DNA of 40,603 nt, taken from the NCBI RefSeq assembly GCF_000282215.1, contig NZ_AKJS01000188.1, forward strand, positions 1-40,603, written 5' to 3'. Origin of the DNA: Pseudomonas sp. GM21 (GTDB lineage Bacteria; Pseudomonadota; Gammaproteobacteria; Pseudomonadales; Pseudomonadaceae). The notes under the pieces were generated by a model. The model was not told the origin of the DNA. It made no database searches and worked only from the letters and a program-made list of their open reading frames with translations. A program made the position numbers and the translations under genes. Shown one piece after another: positions 15,243 through 22,452 of the stretch. Every line of letters begins with the position of its first letter. Positions within the stretch are counted from its first letter, which is position 1.

Positions 15243-16535
15243 ATGAGCGACAGCTTTGACCACAATGCTCAGGTGATAGAGCGACGCTGGCCGGCGCTGT
15301 TTGCGCGGTTGATGACCGAAGGCAGCCTGCAAGAGCAAGTTGAACTGGTGGAAGGTTTGGGGTCGACCCTGAGCATTGCCGGCATTCAGATTACCAGTCG
15401 GCACGACCGCACGCGTGAAGCGCAACTGCAGGCCGCCAGCCTGCCATCGGCCAGTCCAATCGTGCATGTCTATGGCACAGGGTTGGGGGACTTGCAGTGC
15501 GTCTTGCTAGAAGGCACCGATCTTCAGCGTGTGTACGTGCATATCCTCAACGGAGCTATTTTCCTGTTGACGCTGCAGTTACTCGATCAGCGTCACTGGC
15601 TAAGCGACCCACGGGTCGAATTGAGGTACGCCGGTGATTCGCCGGACATCCACTTCCCGTTTTTTGCATTGCCCTCCGAGATGCTGTTGGCTGATGACTT
15701 CAATGCCAAAATCCGCGACCGGCTGATCAGTGAAGTGCACCTTGCTTTCAATAATCGCGAGTTCGATCCGCAGTGCCCGCAAATCATCCAGCGGCTGGAA
15801 GAGAGTGTTGAGCTTGTCCGCCACGACGCCGATGTCGCCGAGTTGTTTGCGACATGTCCGGGGCGGGAAGTGTATGTGATTGCCACGGGGCCTACCCTGG
15901 AACAGCATTTCGAGCAACTTCGGACTGTGCGCACACAGGAACCGAGACCCTTGTTCATCTGCGTCGATACTGCTTATCGACCCTTGCGCGAGCATGGCAT
16001 TAAGCCCGACCTGGTGGTTAGTATCGATCAGCGCATCAGTTTCAGGCATTTACCGCCCGAGGACACTGGCGATATCCCTCTGGTCTATCTGCCCTTGAGT
16101 GACCCTCAGGTCCTGGCGGCCTGGCAGGGACCTCGTTACGTCGGGTATTCCGCCAGCCCGGTCTATGCCGCTATGCGCCAGCAAATCAGCAAGGCTGAAC
16201 TGTATGTCGGTGGCAGTGTGATCCATCCGGCGGTGGATCTGGCTGTGAAGTTGGGCGCGGACCGGATAACGCTGTTCGGTGCCGACTTTGCGTTTCCCAT
16301 GAACAAAACACATGCCGGCTGGGGCGACGGCGACCTCGGGCCAGGGGTGAACCAGGCCAGGCATTGGGTAATCGACGGGAACAACCAGCGCGTGCGCACG
16401 CAGCTGAATTTTCGCAGTTATCTGTGTGAGCTGGAGCGCTACATTGCCGGGCATCCACAGGTGCGTTTTTTTAACAGCAGTCGAGCCGGCGCGATGATTG
16501 TGGGTACGACATTCAATCAGGAGTTCGTGCGGTGA
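15243..16535 (+). CDS. Maf-type (DUF115) flagellin nonulosonic acid transferase
   Basis: A 430-residue protein of the motility accessory factor/DUF115 family (also annotated as 6-hydroxymethylpterin pyrophosphokinase MptE-like). The core runs from EVYVIATGPTLEQ near residue 207 through FICVDTAYRPL, PDLVVSIDQ, GGSVIHPAVDLAVKLGADR and LFGADFAFPMNKTHAGWG. Maf proteins transfer pseudaminic or related acids from CMP-sugar to Ser/Thr of flagellin before export. Lying between the Pse genes and fliC, this is the best candidate for the Pse transferase. It is shorter than the Maf proteins of Campylobacter or Aeromonas. GAGG at 15235-15238 precedes the ATG. Confidence 0.82.
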   Translation: MSDSFDHNAQVIERRWPALFARLMTEGSLQEQVELVEGLGSTLSIAGIQITSRHDRTREAQLQAASLPSASPIVHVYGTGLGDLQCVLLEGTDLQRVYVHILNGAIFLLTLQLLDQRHWLSDPRVELRYAGDSPDIHFPFFALPSEMLLADDFNAKIRDRLISEVHLAFNNREFDPQCPQIIQRLEESVELVRHDADVAELFATCPGREVYVIATGPTLEQHFEQLRTVRTQEPRPLFICVDTAYRPLREHGIKPDLVVSIDQRISFRHLPPEDTGDIPLVYLPLSDPQVLAAWQGPRYVGYSASPVYAAMRQQISKAELYVGGSVIHPAVDLAVKLGADRITLFGADFAFPMNKTHAGWGDGDLGPGVNQARHWVIDGNNQRVRTQLNFRSYLCELERYIAGHPQVRFFNSSRAGAMIVGTTFNQEFVR

Positions 16536-16804
16536 GCGAGTTTGCACAATGTGTCATCGATTGCCGTCAATGCGCCGGACTGTTTCGTCTTGGGCGGGAT
16601 GTTGAGGCGGCGCTAAATATGGTCGATATCTTCGAAAAATCCCAAGCGCTGTTTAGTCAGACGCCTCAAGCGATCCAGCAGCAGTGGGCGCAATTGCTCC
16701 TGTCGATGTTCGCTGCTCAAGAAGCACAGGACTGGCTGGGGCTGGCGGATTCGATGGAGTATGAGTTGATCGATTTGCTGGAAGCGGATCAGTCTCATCG
16801 CTAA
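16532..16804 (+). CDS. Small uncharacterised protein coupled to maf
   Basis: A 90-residue protein I do not recognise. GTG 16532 overlaps the maf stop codon (GTGA), so translation is probably coupled and the product likely works with Maf. It has no signal peptide or membrane segment and looks largely helical (stretches such as FEKSQALFSQTPQAIQQQW), with four cysteine-free terminal helices and two cysteines near the start (CVIDCRQC region has three). The acidic, helix-rich make-up recalls small flagellar chaperones such as FliT, but no family match can be claimed. It ends 246 bases before fliC. Confidence 0.7.
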   Translation: MSEFAQCVIDCRQCAGLFRLGRDVEAALNMVDIFEKSQALFSQTPQAIQQQWAQLLLSMFAAQEAQDWLGLADSMEYELIDLLEADQSHR

Positions 16805-16945
16805 GCGGCCATCTGCTGGCCAGCACGATTTATTCGTTCGTGTTGCGAGCAGTTTTCTGACGTCATTTTTCTCTCGTTGGTGTTATGCAAGCCTTTGTTT
16901 TCGTAGGGGGTGGCAGTGTGATGGCATTTTTTTTCAAAAAAGCCC

Positions 16946-16972
16946 TCAAGCAACCTGCAATCGCGACGATAA
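16946..16972 (+). promoter_or_regulatory. Sigma-28 (FliA) promoter of fliC
   Basis: TCAAG (16946-16950) and GACGATAA (16965-16972) are separated by 14 bases, the same spacing as in the FliA consensus TAAAGTTT-N11-GCCGATAA. Transcription should start near 16979, giving a leader of about 72 bases before fliC. Flagellin genes of Pseudomonas are known FliA targets. Confidence 0.85.
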
Positions 16973-17050
16973 CAATTACGAAGGTTCTCTAGGCCATACC
17001 CGGCGGTTGCCAGGGCCGGAAGCCAGTACCCAACCAACGAGGAATTCACC

Positions 17051-17902
17051 ATGCCATTAGGCGTAAACACCAACGTTGCATCCCTGTCTGTTCAAAAGCA
17101 ACTGGGCAAGGCAACTGACGCGCTGTCTACCTCCATGACTCGTCTGTCTTCCGGTCTGAAAATCAACAGCGCTAAAGACGACGCCGCCGGCCTGCAGATC
17201 GCTACCCGTATGACCAGCCAGATTCGTGGTCAGACCGTAGCCATCAAAAACGCCAACGACGGTATCTCGATGGCTCAGACCGCTGAAGGCGCGATGCAGG
17301 AGACCACCAACATTCTGCAGCGTATGCGTGAACTGGCTGTTCAGGCACGTAACGGTACCAACATCACCGCTGACCGTACTGCAACCAACGCCGAATTCGC
17401 TCAGTTGTCCGATGAGCTGACTCGTATTGCTCAGAGCACCAACCTGAACGGCAAAAACCTGCTGGACGGTTCTGCTGGCACCATGGTCCTGCAAGTCGGT
17501 TCCAACACCGGCGCCGCTAACCAGATTTCCCTGGTCCTGAGCAGCAGCTTCGCCGCCTCCAGCTTGAACGTTGGCACCGGTGCCGTTGCTCTGACTGGTG
17601 CTACCAGTGCTACCGCTTTCACGAACATCGACGCTGCAATCACCGCGATCGACACCGCTCTGAACACCGTGAACGCCACTCGTGCCAACCTGGGTGCTTC
17701 GCAAAACCGTCTGGCCAGCACCATCTCCAACCTGCAGAACGTCAACGAAAACGCCACCGCTGCACTGGGTCGCGTACAAGACACTGACTTCGCTTCTGAA
17801 ACTGCCAACCTGACCAAACAGCAAACTCTGCAACAAGCTTCCACCGCTGTTCTGGCTCAAGCCAACCAGTTGCCTTCCGCTGTACTGAAACTGCTTCAGT
17901 AA
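17051..17902 (+). CDS. fliC: Flagellin
   Basis: A 283-residue flagellin, the filament subunit exported through the flagellar type III system. The N-terminal D0/D1 region (VNTNVASLSVQKQL, TRLSSGLKINSAKDDAAGLQIATRM) and C-terminal region (NLGASQNRLASTISNL, ending QANQLPSAVLKLLQ) are intact. The central part is short and rich in Ser, Thr, Ala and Gly (about residues 150-200), leaving little D2/D3 domain; Ser/Thr there are plausible O-glycan sites for the adjacent island. GAGGAA at 17039-17044 is the ribosome site. Expression is from the FliA promoter at 16946, and a hairpin after the gene should limit readthrough into flaG. Confidence 0.98.
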   Translation: MPLGVNTNVASLSVQKQLGKATDALSTSMTRLSSGLKINSAKDDAAGLQIATRMTSQIRGQTVAIKNANDGISMAQTAEGAMQETTNILQRMRELAVQARNGTNITADRTATNAEFAQLSDELTRIAQSTNLNGKNLLDGSAGTMVLQVGSNTGAANQISLVLSSSFAASSLNVGTGAVALTGATSATAFTNIDAAITAIDTALNTVNATRANLGASQNRLASTISNLQNVNENATAALGRVQDTDFASETANLTKQQTLQQASTAVLAQANQLPSAVLKLLQ

Positions 17903-17918
17903 TTTCGGATGAGTTTTG

Positions 17919-17954
17919 GCGGGGGAGTGCGCTGGTCGTGCTCTCTCGCTTTTT
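17919..17954 (+). terminator. Terminator or attenuator between fliC and flaG
   Basis: Bases 17919-17930 pair with 17938-17949 as a 12-bp RNA stem including four G-U pairs, with a 7-base loop, followed by TTTTT (17950-17954). It ends just before the flaG ribosome site. The arrangement fits partial termination that keeps flagellin mRNA far above flaG-fliD mRNA; the strength is inferred. Confidence 0.6.
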
Positions 17955-17973
17955 GCTTTAGGAGGTGATGGAA

Positions 17974-18330
17974 ATGGACGTGAGCGTAAAGCTGAACTTG
18001 TCATATCTGGCCGCTCAGCCTGCGAGCGCAGTTGGCGCTCAACCGGCTGGCGTTCCCCGCCGCGCAAGCGATACCGTTCAAGCGGTGGCAGAAAGTAAAG
18101 ACTCGGATTCGACCAAGCTGAAACTGGCCGTGCAGGAGATCGAGAAATTTGTTCAGTCGATCAAGCGCAATCTAGAATTCTCGATAGATGAGACTTCCGG
18201 CAAAGTGGTGGTGAAGGTGATTGCTACGGAGTCCGGTGAAGTGGTGCGACAAATCCCTTCCGAAGAAGCCCTGACGCTGGCGGAGAGTTTGGCGACGGCG
18301 AGCAACGTGTTGTTTCACGCCAAAGCCTGA
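17974..18330 (+). CDS. flaG: Flagellar protein FlaG
   Basis: A 118-residue FlaG-family protein. The variable N-terminal half (QPASAVGAQPAGVPRRAS) is followed by the conserved C-terminal half: LAVQEIEKFVQSIKRNLEFSIDE and VVVKVIATESGEVVRQIPSEEAL. FlaG is usually found between flagellin and cap genes and affects filament length. ATG 17974 sits 8 bases after GGAGG (17961-17965); GTG 17965 and ATG 17968 are too close to it. Confidence 0.93.
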   Translation: MDVSVKLNLSYLAAQPASAVGAQPAGVPRRASDTVQAVAESKDSDSTKLKLAVQEIEKFVQSIKRNLEFSIDETSGKVVVKVIATESGEVVRQIPSEEALTLAESLATASNVLFHAKA

Positions 18331-18413
18331 CTGCTGGCATGAATCGTGGTTGTGCGTTGAAGTGACGGCGTAATCGGTCAAAAGACCGGCGGCAGACATA
18401 AAGGGAGATGTAC

Positions 18414-19859
18414 ATGGCAAGTCCAATTACACCAGGTTTGGGCCTTGGGTCCGGCATCGATATCAACTCGATCGTCACAGCGTTGGTCAACAGCGATAAA
18501 TCGGCCAAGCAGACCCAGATCACGACCCAGACCAAGCTCACTACATCGAAAATTTCTGGTGTGGGCACACTCAAAAGTGCTCTGGCTGCCTATCAGACCG
18601 CCATGACCAAGCTCAGTAGCGCAACTAGCCCTGCGTTCAGCGGTTTTGCGGCCACTTCGTCGGCAACGTCAATCCTGACGGCGACCTCTGACAACACCGC
18701 CGTAAACGGTACTTACACCATTAAGGTCAACAACCTGGCTACGGGTTCCAAAGTTGCCAGCGCTTCCTTTGCAGGTGGGGCGACCAGTGCCATTCCGACT
18801 GGGACTTTGAGCATCAGTCAAAATGGCACTGCCTATAGCGTTGCGATACCGACCGGTGCGACCTTGCAGTCCACTCGTGACGCGATCAACTCAACGCTCA
18901 ATGCCCAAGGCATTTCGGCCAACATTGTCACAGACAGCAATGGTTCGCGTCTGGTGATCGGGTCGACCACGACCGGCAGCGGCTCGGATCTTGTTGTCAG
19001 TGGCATTGCCGGTCTTGCCATCGACGGCAAGCAGTTGATGGGGACTATTCCTGATCCTGCGAACCCGGGGGCAACTCTGCCTGATCCGAACAGCGCCGGT
19101 ACCATTGGAGCGCTGGCTACTGATGCGAGCCTGACAATCGATGGTCTGGCAGTGACCAGCAAAACCAACACCATCAACTCGTCAGTGAGCGGCTTGAGCA
19201 TGACCCTGGTGGCAGCGGGCACTTCGACGGTGACCGTGGCGACCAACACGACGGGGTTGCAGACTTCGATACAAGCCTTTGTCGATGCCTACAACACGTT
19301 GGTGAAAACGATCAGCTCGCTGACTCAGGCCACTCCCGATGCTGATGGCAAGCTAACCGTTTCCGCTGCAATGACCGGTGACTCCATGCCGCGTTCGTTG
19401 CTTGCCGATATCCGCAAGGAGTTGACCACCCCAGGCCCAGGTGGGCAGTTGTCGGTGCTGGCGCAGTTAGGTATCACCACCGATCAGAAAGCCGGCACGT
19501 TGAACTTTGACTCTGCAAAATTCACTACGGCAATGACCAACAAGTCGCTGGGTGGTCAGGTTCAAACGCTTTTTACCGGTACGAACAGCACGAATGGCCT
19601 TTTGGCCCGGATGAGCGCGGCAATCAAACCCTACTCCCAGACCGGTGGCATTCTTGATCAGCGCACCACCAGTCTGAACAAGCAGAAAAGCGATCTGAGC
19701 ACTCAGCAGGTGGCATTGGACTTGCGCGTGACCACACTGACAGCGACGCTGACAGCCAAGTACAACGCCATGGATCTGCTGGTCGGGCAGATGAAAGCGA
19801 CGGCGACTAACATCACCTCGTTCTTCGATAGCTTGAATGCACAGGCCTCCAAAAGCTAA
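18414..19859 (+). CDS. fliD: Flagellar filament cap protein FliD (HAP2)
   Basis: A 481-residue filament cap that folds flagellin at the growing tip and is exported with FliT/FliS-type chaperones. The N-terminus (ITPGLGLGSGIDINSIVTALV) and the C-terminal coiled coil (GGILDQRTTSLNKQKSDLS to DLLVGQMKATATNITSFFDSL) are typical of FliD; the Ser/Thr/Gly-rich middle is the variable domain. ATG 18414 lies 6 bases after AGGGAG; ATG 18408 overlaps that site. A short hairpin (CGGTC/GACCG, 18375-18388) lies upstream. A strong terminator follows the gene. Confidence 0.96.
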   Translation: MASPITPGLGLGSGIDINSIVTALVNSDKSAKQTQITTQTKLTTSKISGVGTLKSALAAYQTAMTKLSSATSPAFSGFAATSSATSILTATSDNTAVNGTYTIKVNNLATGSKVASASFAGGATSAIPTGTLSISQNGTAYSVAIPTGATLQSTRDAINSTLNAQGISANIVTDSNGSRLVIGSTTTGSGSDLVVSGIAGLAIDGKQLMGTIPDPANPGATLPDPNSAGTIGALATDASLTIDGLAVTSKTNTINSSVSGLSMTLVAAGTSTVTVATNTTGLQTSIQAFVDAYNTLVKTISSLTQATPDADGKLTVSAAMTGDSMPRSLLADIRKELTTPGPGGQLSVLAQLGITTDQKAGTLNFDSAKFTTAMTNKSLGGQVQTLFTGTNSTNGLLARMSAAIKPYSQTGGILDQRTTSLNKQKSDLSTQQVALDLRVTTLTATLTAKYNAMDLLVGQMKATATNITSFFDSLNAQASKS

Positions 19860-19872
19860 TCGATGAGCCCAT

Positions 19873-19915
19873 GACAAAAACCCGGCTGCGATTTTAAACG
19901 CGCCGGGTTTTTGTC
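19873..19915 (+). terminator. Hairpin terminator after fliD
   Basis: A perfect 14-bp inverted repeat (19873-19886 with 19902-19915) carries a CCCGGC/GCCGGG core flanked by A5 and T5. It starts 14 bases after the fliD stop and ends 8 bases before the FliA promoter of fliS, cleanly separating the two transcription units. Confidence 0.88.
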
Positions 19916-19923
19916 TTCTGTTT

Positions 19924-19950
19924 TAAAGTTTTTTGACTCTATGACGATAT
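19924..19950 (+). promoter_or_regulatory. Sigma-28 (FliA) promoter of fliST
   Basis: TAAAGTTT (19924-19931), exactly 11 bases, then GACGATAT (19943-19950). The -35 is a perfect match to the FliA consensus and the -10 differs at two positions. The start point would be near 19957, about 34 bases before fliS. Confidence 0.85.
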
Positions 19951-19990
19951 ATTGGTTAGGCGAGCCCTAGAGTTGTGATGAGGTAAGAAC

Positions 19991-20386
19991 ATGAATCCGA
20001 TGATGGCCCTTCGGCAATATCAGAAAGTTGGAGCGCAAGCTCAAGTCTCCGAAGCCAGTCCGTACCGCTTGGTACAGATGCTGATGGAAGGTGGGCTGGA
20101 TCGTATCGCCCAGGCCAAAGGCGCCATGGAGCGTAAAGATATTCCGAACAAGGGTGTTCTGATCGGCAAGGCCATTGGCATTATTGGCGGTTTGCGCGAA
20201 GGTCTGGACCTTGAGAACAAGGCGCAAGAAGTAGAGAGACTGGATAATCTCTATATCTACATGATGAAGCGTCTGGCAGAGGCGAACATCAAGACCGATC
20301 CAGTGATTCTTGACGAAGTCTCCGACTTGCTTCGCACCGTAAAAGACGGCTGGGATGGCATTGCCGCGCCGGGTCCGCAATTTTAA
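19991..20386 (+). CDS. fliS: Flagellin export chaperone FliS
   Basis: A 131-residue four-helix chaperone that binds the C-terminal D0 region of flagellin in the cytoplasm and prevents early polymerisation. The start region MNPMMALRQYQKVGAQAQV and the SPYRLVQMLMEGGLDRIAQAKGAM segment are FliS hallmarks, and NKGVLIGKAIGIIGGLREGL follows. It has its own FliA promoter and is followed 10 bases later by a fliT-like gene. Confidence 0.96.
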   Translation: MNPMMALRQYQKVGAQAQVSEASPYRLVQMLMEGGLDRIAQAKGAMERKDIPNKGVLIGKAIGIIGGLREGLDLENKAQEVERLDNLYIYMMKRLAEANIKTDPVILDEVSDLLRTVKDGWDGIAAPGPQF

Positions 20387-20396
20387 GGGGGTCACC

Positions 20397-20693
20397 ATGA
20401 GTCTTGTATTGCAGCGAATCGAACACACCCGTGAAGCGTTGGTCGGTGCATTGGCCGAACGCAACTGGGAGGCCATCGGCGAGTTGGACCTGGCGTGCCG
20501 TTCCTGCATGGAAGATGTCTTGAGTGAAGCGTCGGTGGACGAGGCCGCGTTGCGCGACAATCTGGAGGGGTTGCTGGGGGTGTACAAGCAGCTTCTGGAA
20601 GCCGCAACGGGGGCGAGGCAAGCGATAGTTGATGAGATGTCGCAGATCCATCAAGCACAGAACGCGGCAAAGGTTTACCATCTGTTCGGTTAA
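20397..20693 (+). CDS. fliT: FliT-like flagellar export chaperone
   Basis: A 98-residue, mostly helical small protein starting MSLVLQRIEHTREALVGAL. Sequence similarity in this family is low, so the name rests mainly on size, helical pattern and position directly after fliS. FliT usually chaperones the cap protein FliD. ATG 20397 follows AGGGGG at 20386-20391, so the longer in-frame sequence from 20355 is unlikely. Confidence 0.78.
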   Translation: MSLVLQRIEHTREALVGALAERNWEAIGELDLACRSCMEDVLSEASVDEAALRDNLEGLLGVYKQLLEAATGARQAIVDEMSQIHQAQNAAKVYHLFG

Positions 20694-20867
20694 TTAATCC
20701 TCAGTTAATCCAATGATAGTGCGCCATAAATTTGACTGTGCACGGTTTTTTGACTTAACTAGTGGCTGGTTCCAGATTTCAGGCCTCTGCGGGCATAAAG
20801 TGCCTGCAAGCGTCTAGCTTGCCCCATTATTTTTGGGCATTGAGTTGACTAGGGAAGTTGCTATTGC

Positions 20868-22343
20868 ATGTGGCGTGAAACCAAAATTCTGCTGATTGAT
20901 GACGATAGCGTCCGCCGCCGCGATTTGGCGGTGATTTTAAATTTTCTCGGTGAAGAAAATTTACCCTGTGGTAGCCATGACTGGCAGCAGGCTGTCGGCT
21001 CTTTGTCATCAAGTCGTGAAGTGATCTGTGTCCTCATCGGGACGGTCAATGCTCCTGGCGCACTTACGGGCTTGTTAAAGACACTCGCTACCTGGGATGA
21101 GTTCCTTCCGGTTTTGTTGATGGGCGATAATTCTTCCGTTGACTTGCCTGAAGACCAGCGTCGTCGAGTGCTGTCGACTCTCGAAATGCCGCCCAGCTAC
21201 AGCAAGTTGCTCGACTCCCTGCACCGTGCCCAGGTTTATCGCGAGATGTACGACCAGGCCCGCGAGCGCGGTCGCCACCGTGAGCCCAATCTGTTCCGCA
21301 GCCTCGTCGGCACCAGCCGGGCGATTCAACACGTCCGTCAAATGATGCAGCAGGTGGCCGACACTGACGCCAGCGTGCTGATCCTGGGCGAGTCCGGCAC
21401 TGGCAAGGAAGTGGTTGCGCGCAACTTGCACTATCACTCCAAGCGTCGTGACGCGCCGTTCGTTCCGGTCAACTGCGGGGCGATCCCGGCCGAGTTGCTG
21501 GAAAGCGAATTGTTCGGCCACGAGAAGGGCGCCTTCACCGGGGCGATCACCAGCCGTGCCGGGCGTTTCGAGCTGGCCAACGGCGGCACCCTGTTTCTTG
21601 ATGAAATCGGTGACATGCCGCTGCCGATGCAGGTCAAGTTGCTGCGTGTCCTTCAGGAGCGCACCTTCGAGCGCGTGGGCAGCAACAAGACCCAAAGCGT
21701 CGACGTGCGCATCATTGCCGCGACCCACAAGAATCTCGAAAGCATGATCGAGATCGGCACGTTCCGCGAAGACTTGTATTATCGCCTGAACGTGTTCCCG
21801 ATCGAGATGGCACCCCTGCGTGAACGTGTCGAAGACATCCCGTTGCTGATGAACGAGTTGATCTCGCGCATGGAGCATGAGAAACGCGGTTCGATCCGTT
21901 TCAACTCCGCCGCGATCATGTCGCTGTGCCGTCACGGTTGGCCGGGCAACGTTCGCGAACTCGCCAACCTGGTGGAGCGCATGGCGATCATGCACCCGTA
22001 CGGGGTGATCGGTGTGGTCGAGTTACCGAAGAAATTCCGCTACGTCGATGACGAAGATGAGCAGTTGGTCGACAGCCTGCGCAGTGATCTTGAAGAGCGG
22101 GTGGCCATCAATGGTCATTCCACGGACTTCACCACCACTGCCATGCTGCCCCCGGAAGGCCTGGATCTGAAGGACTACCTTGGTGGTCTGGAGCAGGGCC
22201 TGATTCAGCAGGCGCTCGATGATGCCAATGGCATTGTGGCGCGCGCTGCTGAACGCCTGCGGATTCGTCGCACCACGCTGGTGGAAAAAATGCGCAAATA
22301 CGGCATGAGCCGTCGCGACGGTGATGAACAGGCAGATGATTGA
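20868..22343 (+). CDS. fleQ: Flagellar master transcriptional activator FleQ
   Basis: A 491-residue NtrC-type enhancer-binding protein that starts the flagellar hierarchy with sigma-54 and, in Pseudomonas, responds to cyclic-di-GMP and FleN. The N-terminal receiver-like domain (ILLIDDDSVRRRDLAV) lacks an acceptor Asp at the usual position. The AAA+ domain has Walker A GESGTGKE (174-181) and GAFTGA (221-226) for sigma-54 contact; the C-terminus has a Fis-type helix-turn-helix (AAERLRIRRTTLVEKMRKYGM). The ribosome site AGGGAAG is 10 bases from the ATG, and the leader can form three overlapping hairpins. Two TTGACT boxes (20732, 20749) could be sigma-70 -35 elements, but their -10 matches are poor. 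Confidence 0.97.
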   Translation: MWRETKILLIDDDSVRRRDLAVILNFLGEENLPCGSHDWQQAVGSLSSSREVICVLIGTVNAPGALTGLLKTLATWDEFLPVLLMGDNSSVDLPEDQRRRVLSTLEMPPSYSKLLDSLHRAQVYREMYDQARERGRHREPNLFRSLVGTSRAIQHVRQMMQQVADTDASVLILGESGTGKEVVARNLHYHSKRRDAPFVPVNCGAIPAELLESELFGHEKGAFTGAITSRAGRFELANGGTLFLDEIGDMPLPMQVKLLRVLQERTFERVGSNKTQSVDVRIIAATHKNLESMIEIGTFREDLYYRLNVFPIEMAPLRERVEDIPLLMNELISRMEHEKRGSIRFNSAAIMSLCRHGWPGNVRELANLVERMAIMHPYGVIGVVELPKKFRYVDDEDEQLVDSLRSDLEERVAINGHSTDFTTTAMLPPEGLDLKDYLGGLEQGLIQQALDDANGIVARAAERLRIRRTTLVEKMRKYGMSRRDGDEQADD

Positions 22344-22384
22344 CGCCTGTTTTTCAAGTCCTTCATTTTTGGGCGGTTTTTTTT
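22344..22384 (+). terminator. Weak terminator after fleQ
   Basis: CGCC (22344-22347) can pair with GGCG (22372-22375) across a long loop, followed by G and eight T (22377-22384). The T-run is convincing but the stem is short. It ends directly before the sigma-54 promoter of fleSR. Confidence 0.4.
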
Positions 22385-22400
22385 AGGCACGGGTATTGCT
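22385..22400 (+). promoter_or_regulatory. Sigma-54 promoter of fleSR
   Basis: AGGCAC-gggta-TTGCT has the invariant GG (22386-22387) and GC (22398-22399) exactly 10 bases apart, close to consensus TGGCAC-N5-TTGCW. The start would be near 22411, about 42 bases before fleS. FleQ-dependent fleSR transcription is established in Pseudomonas. Confidence 0.85.
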
Positions 22401-22452
22401 AAGTCCTCGCAACGTTCCGTTTAACTGACGGTCAGCCAAGCGAGAGAGCACA

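Noticed and set aside
16858..16865. Perfect 8-base palindrome TGACGTCA upstream of fliC
   Set aside because: An isolated short palindrome with no known Pseudomonas regulator matching it; expected by chance in a window of this size.
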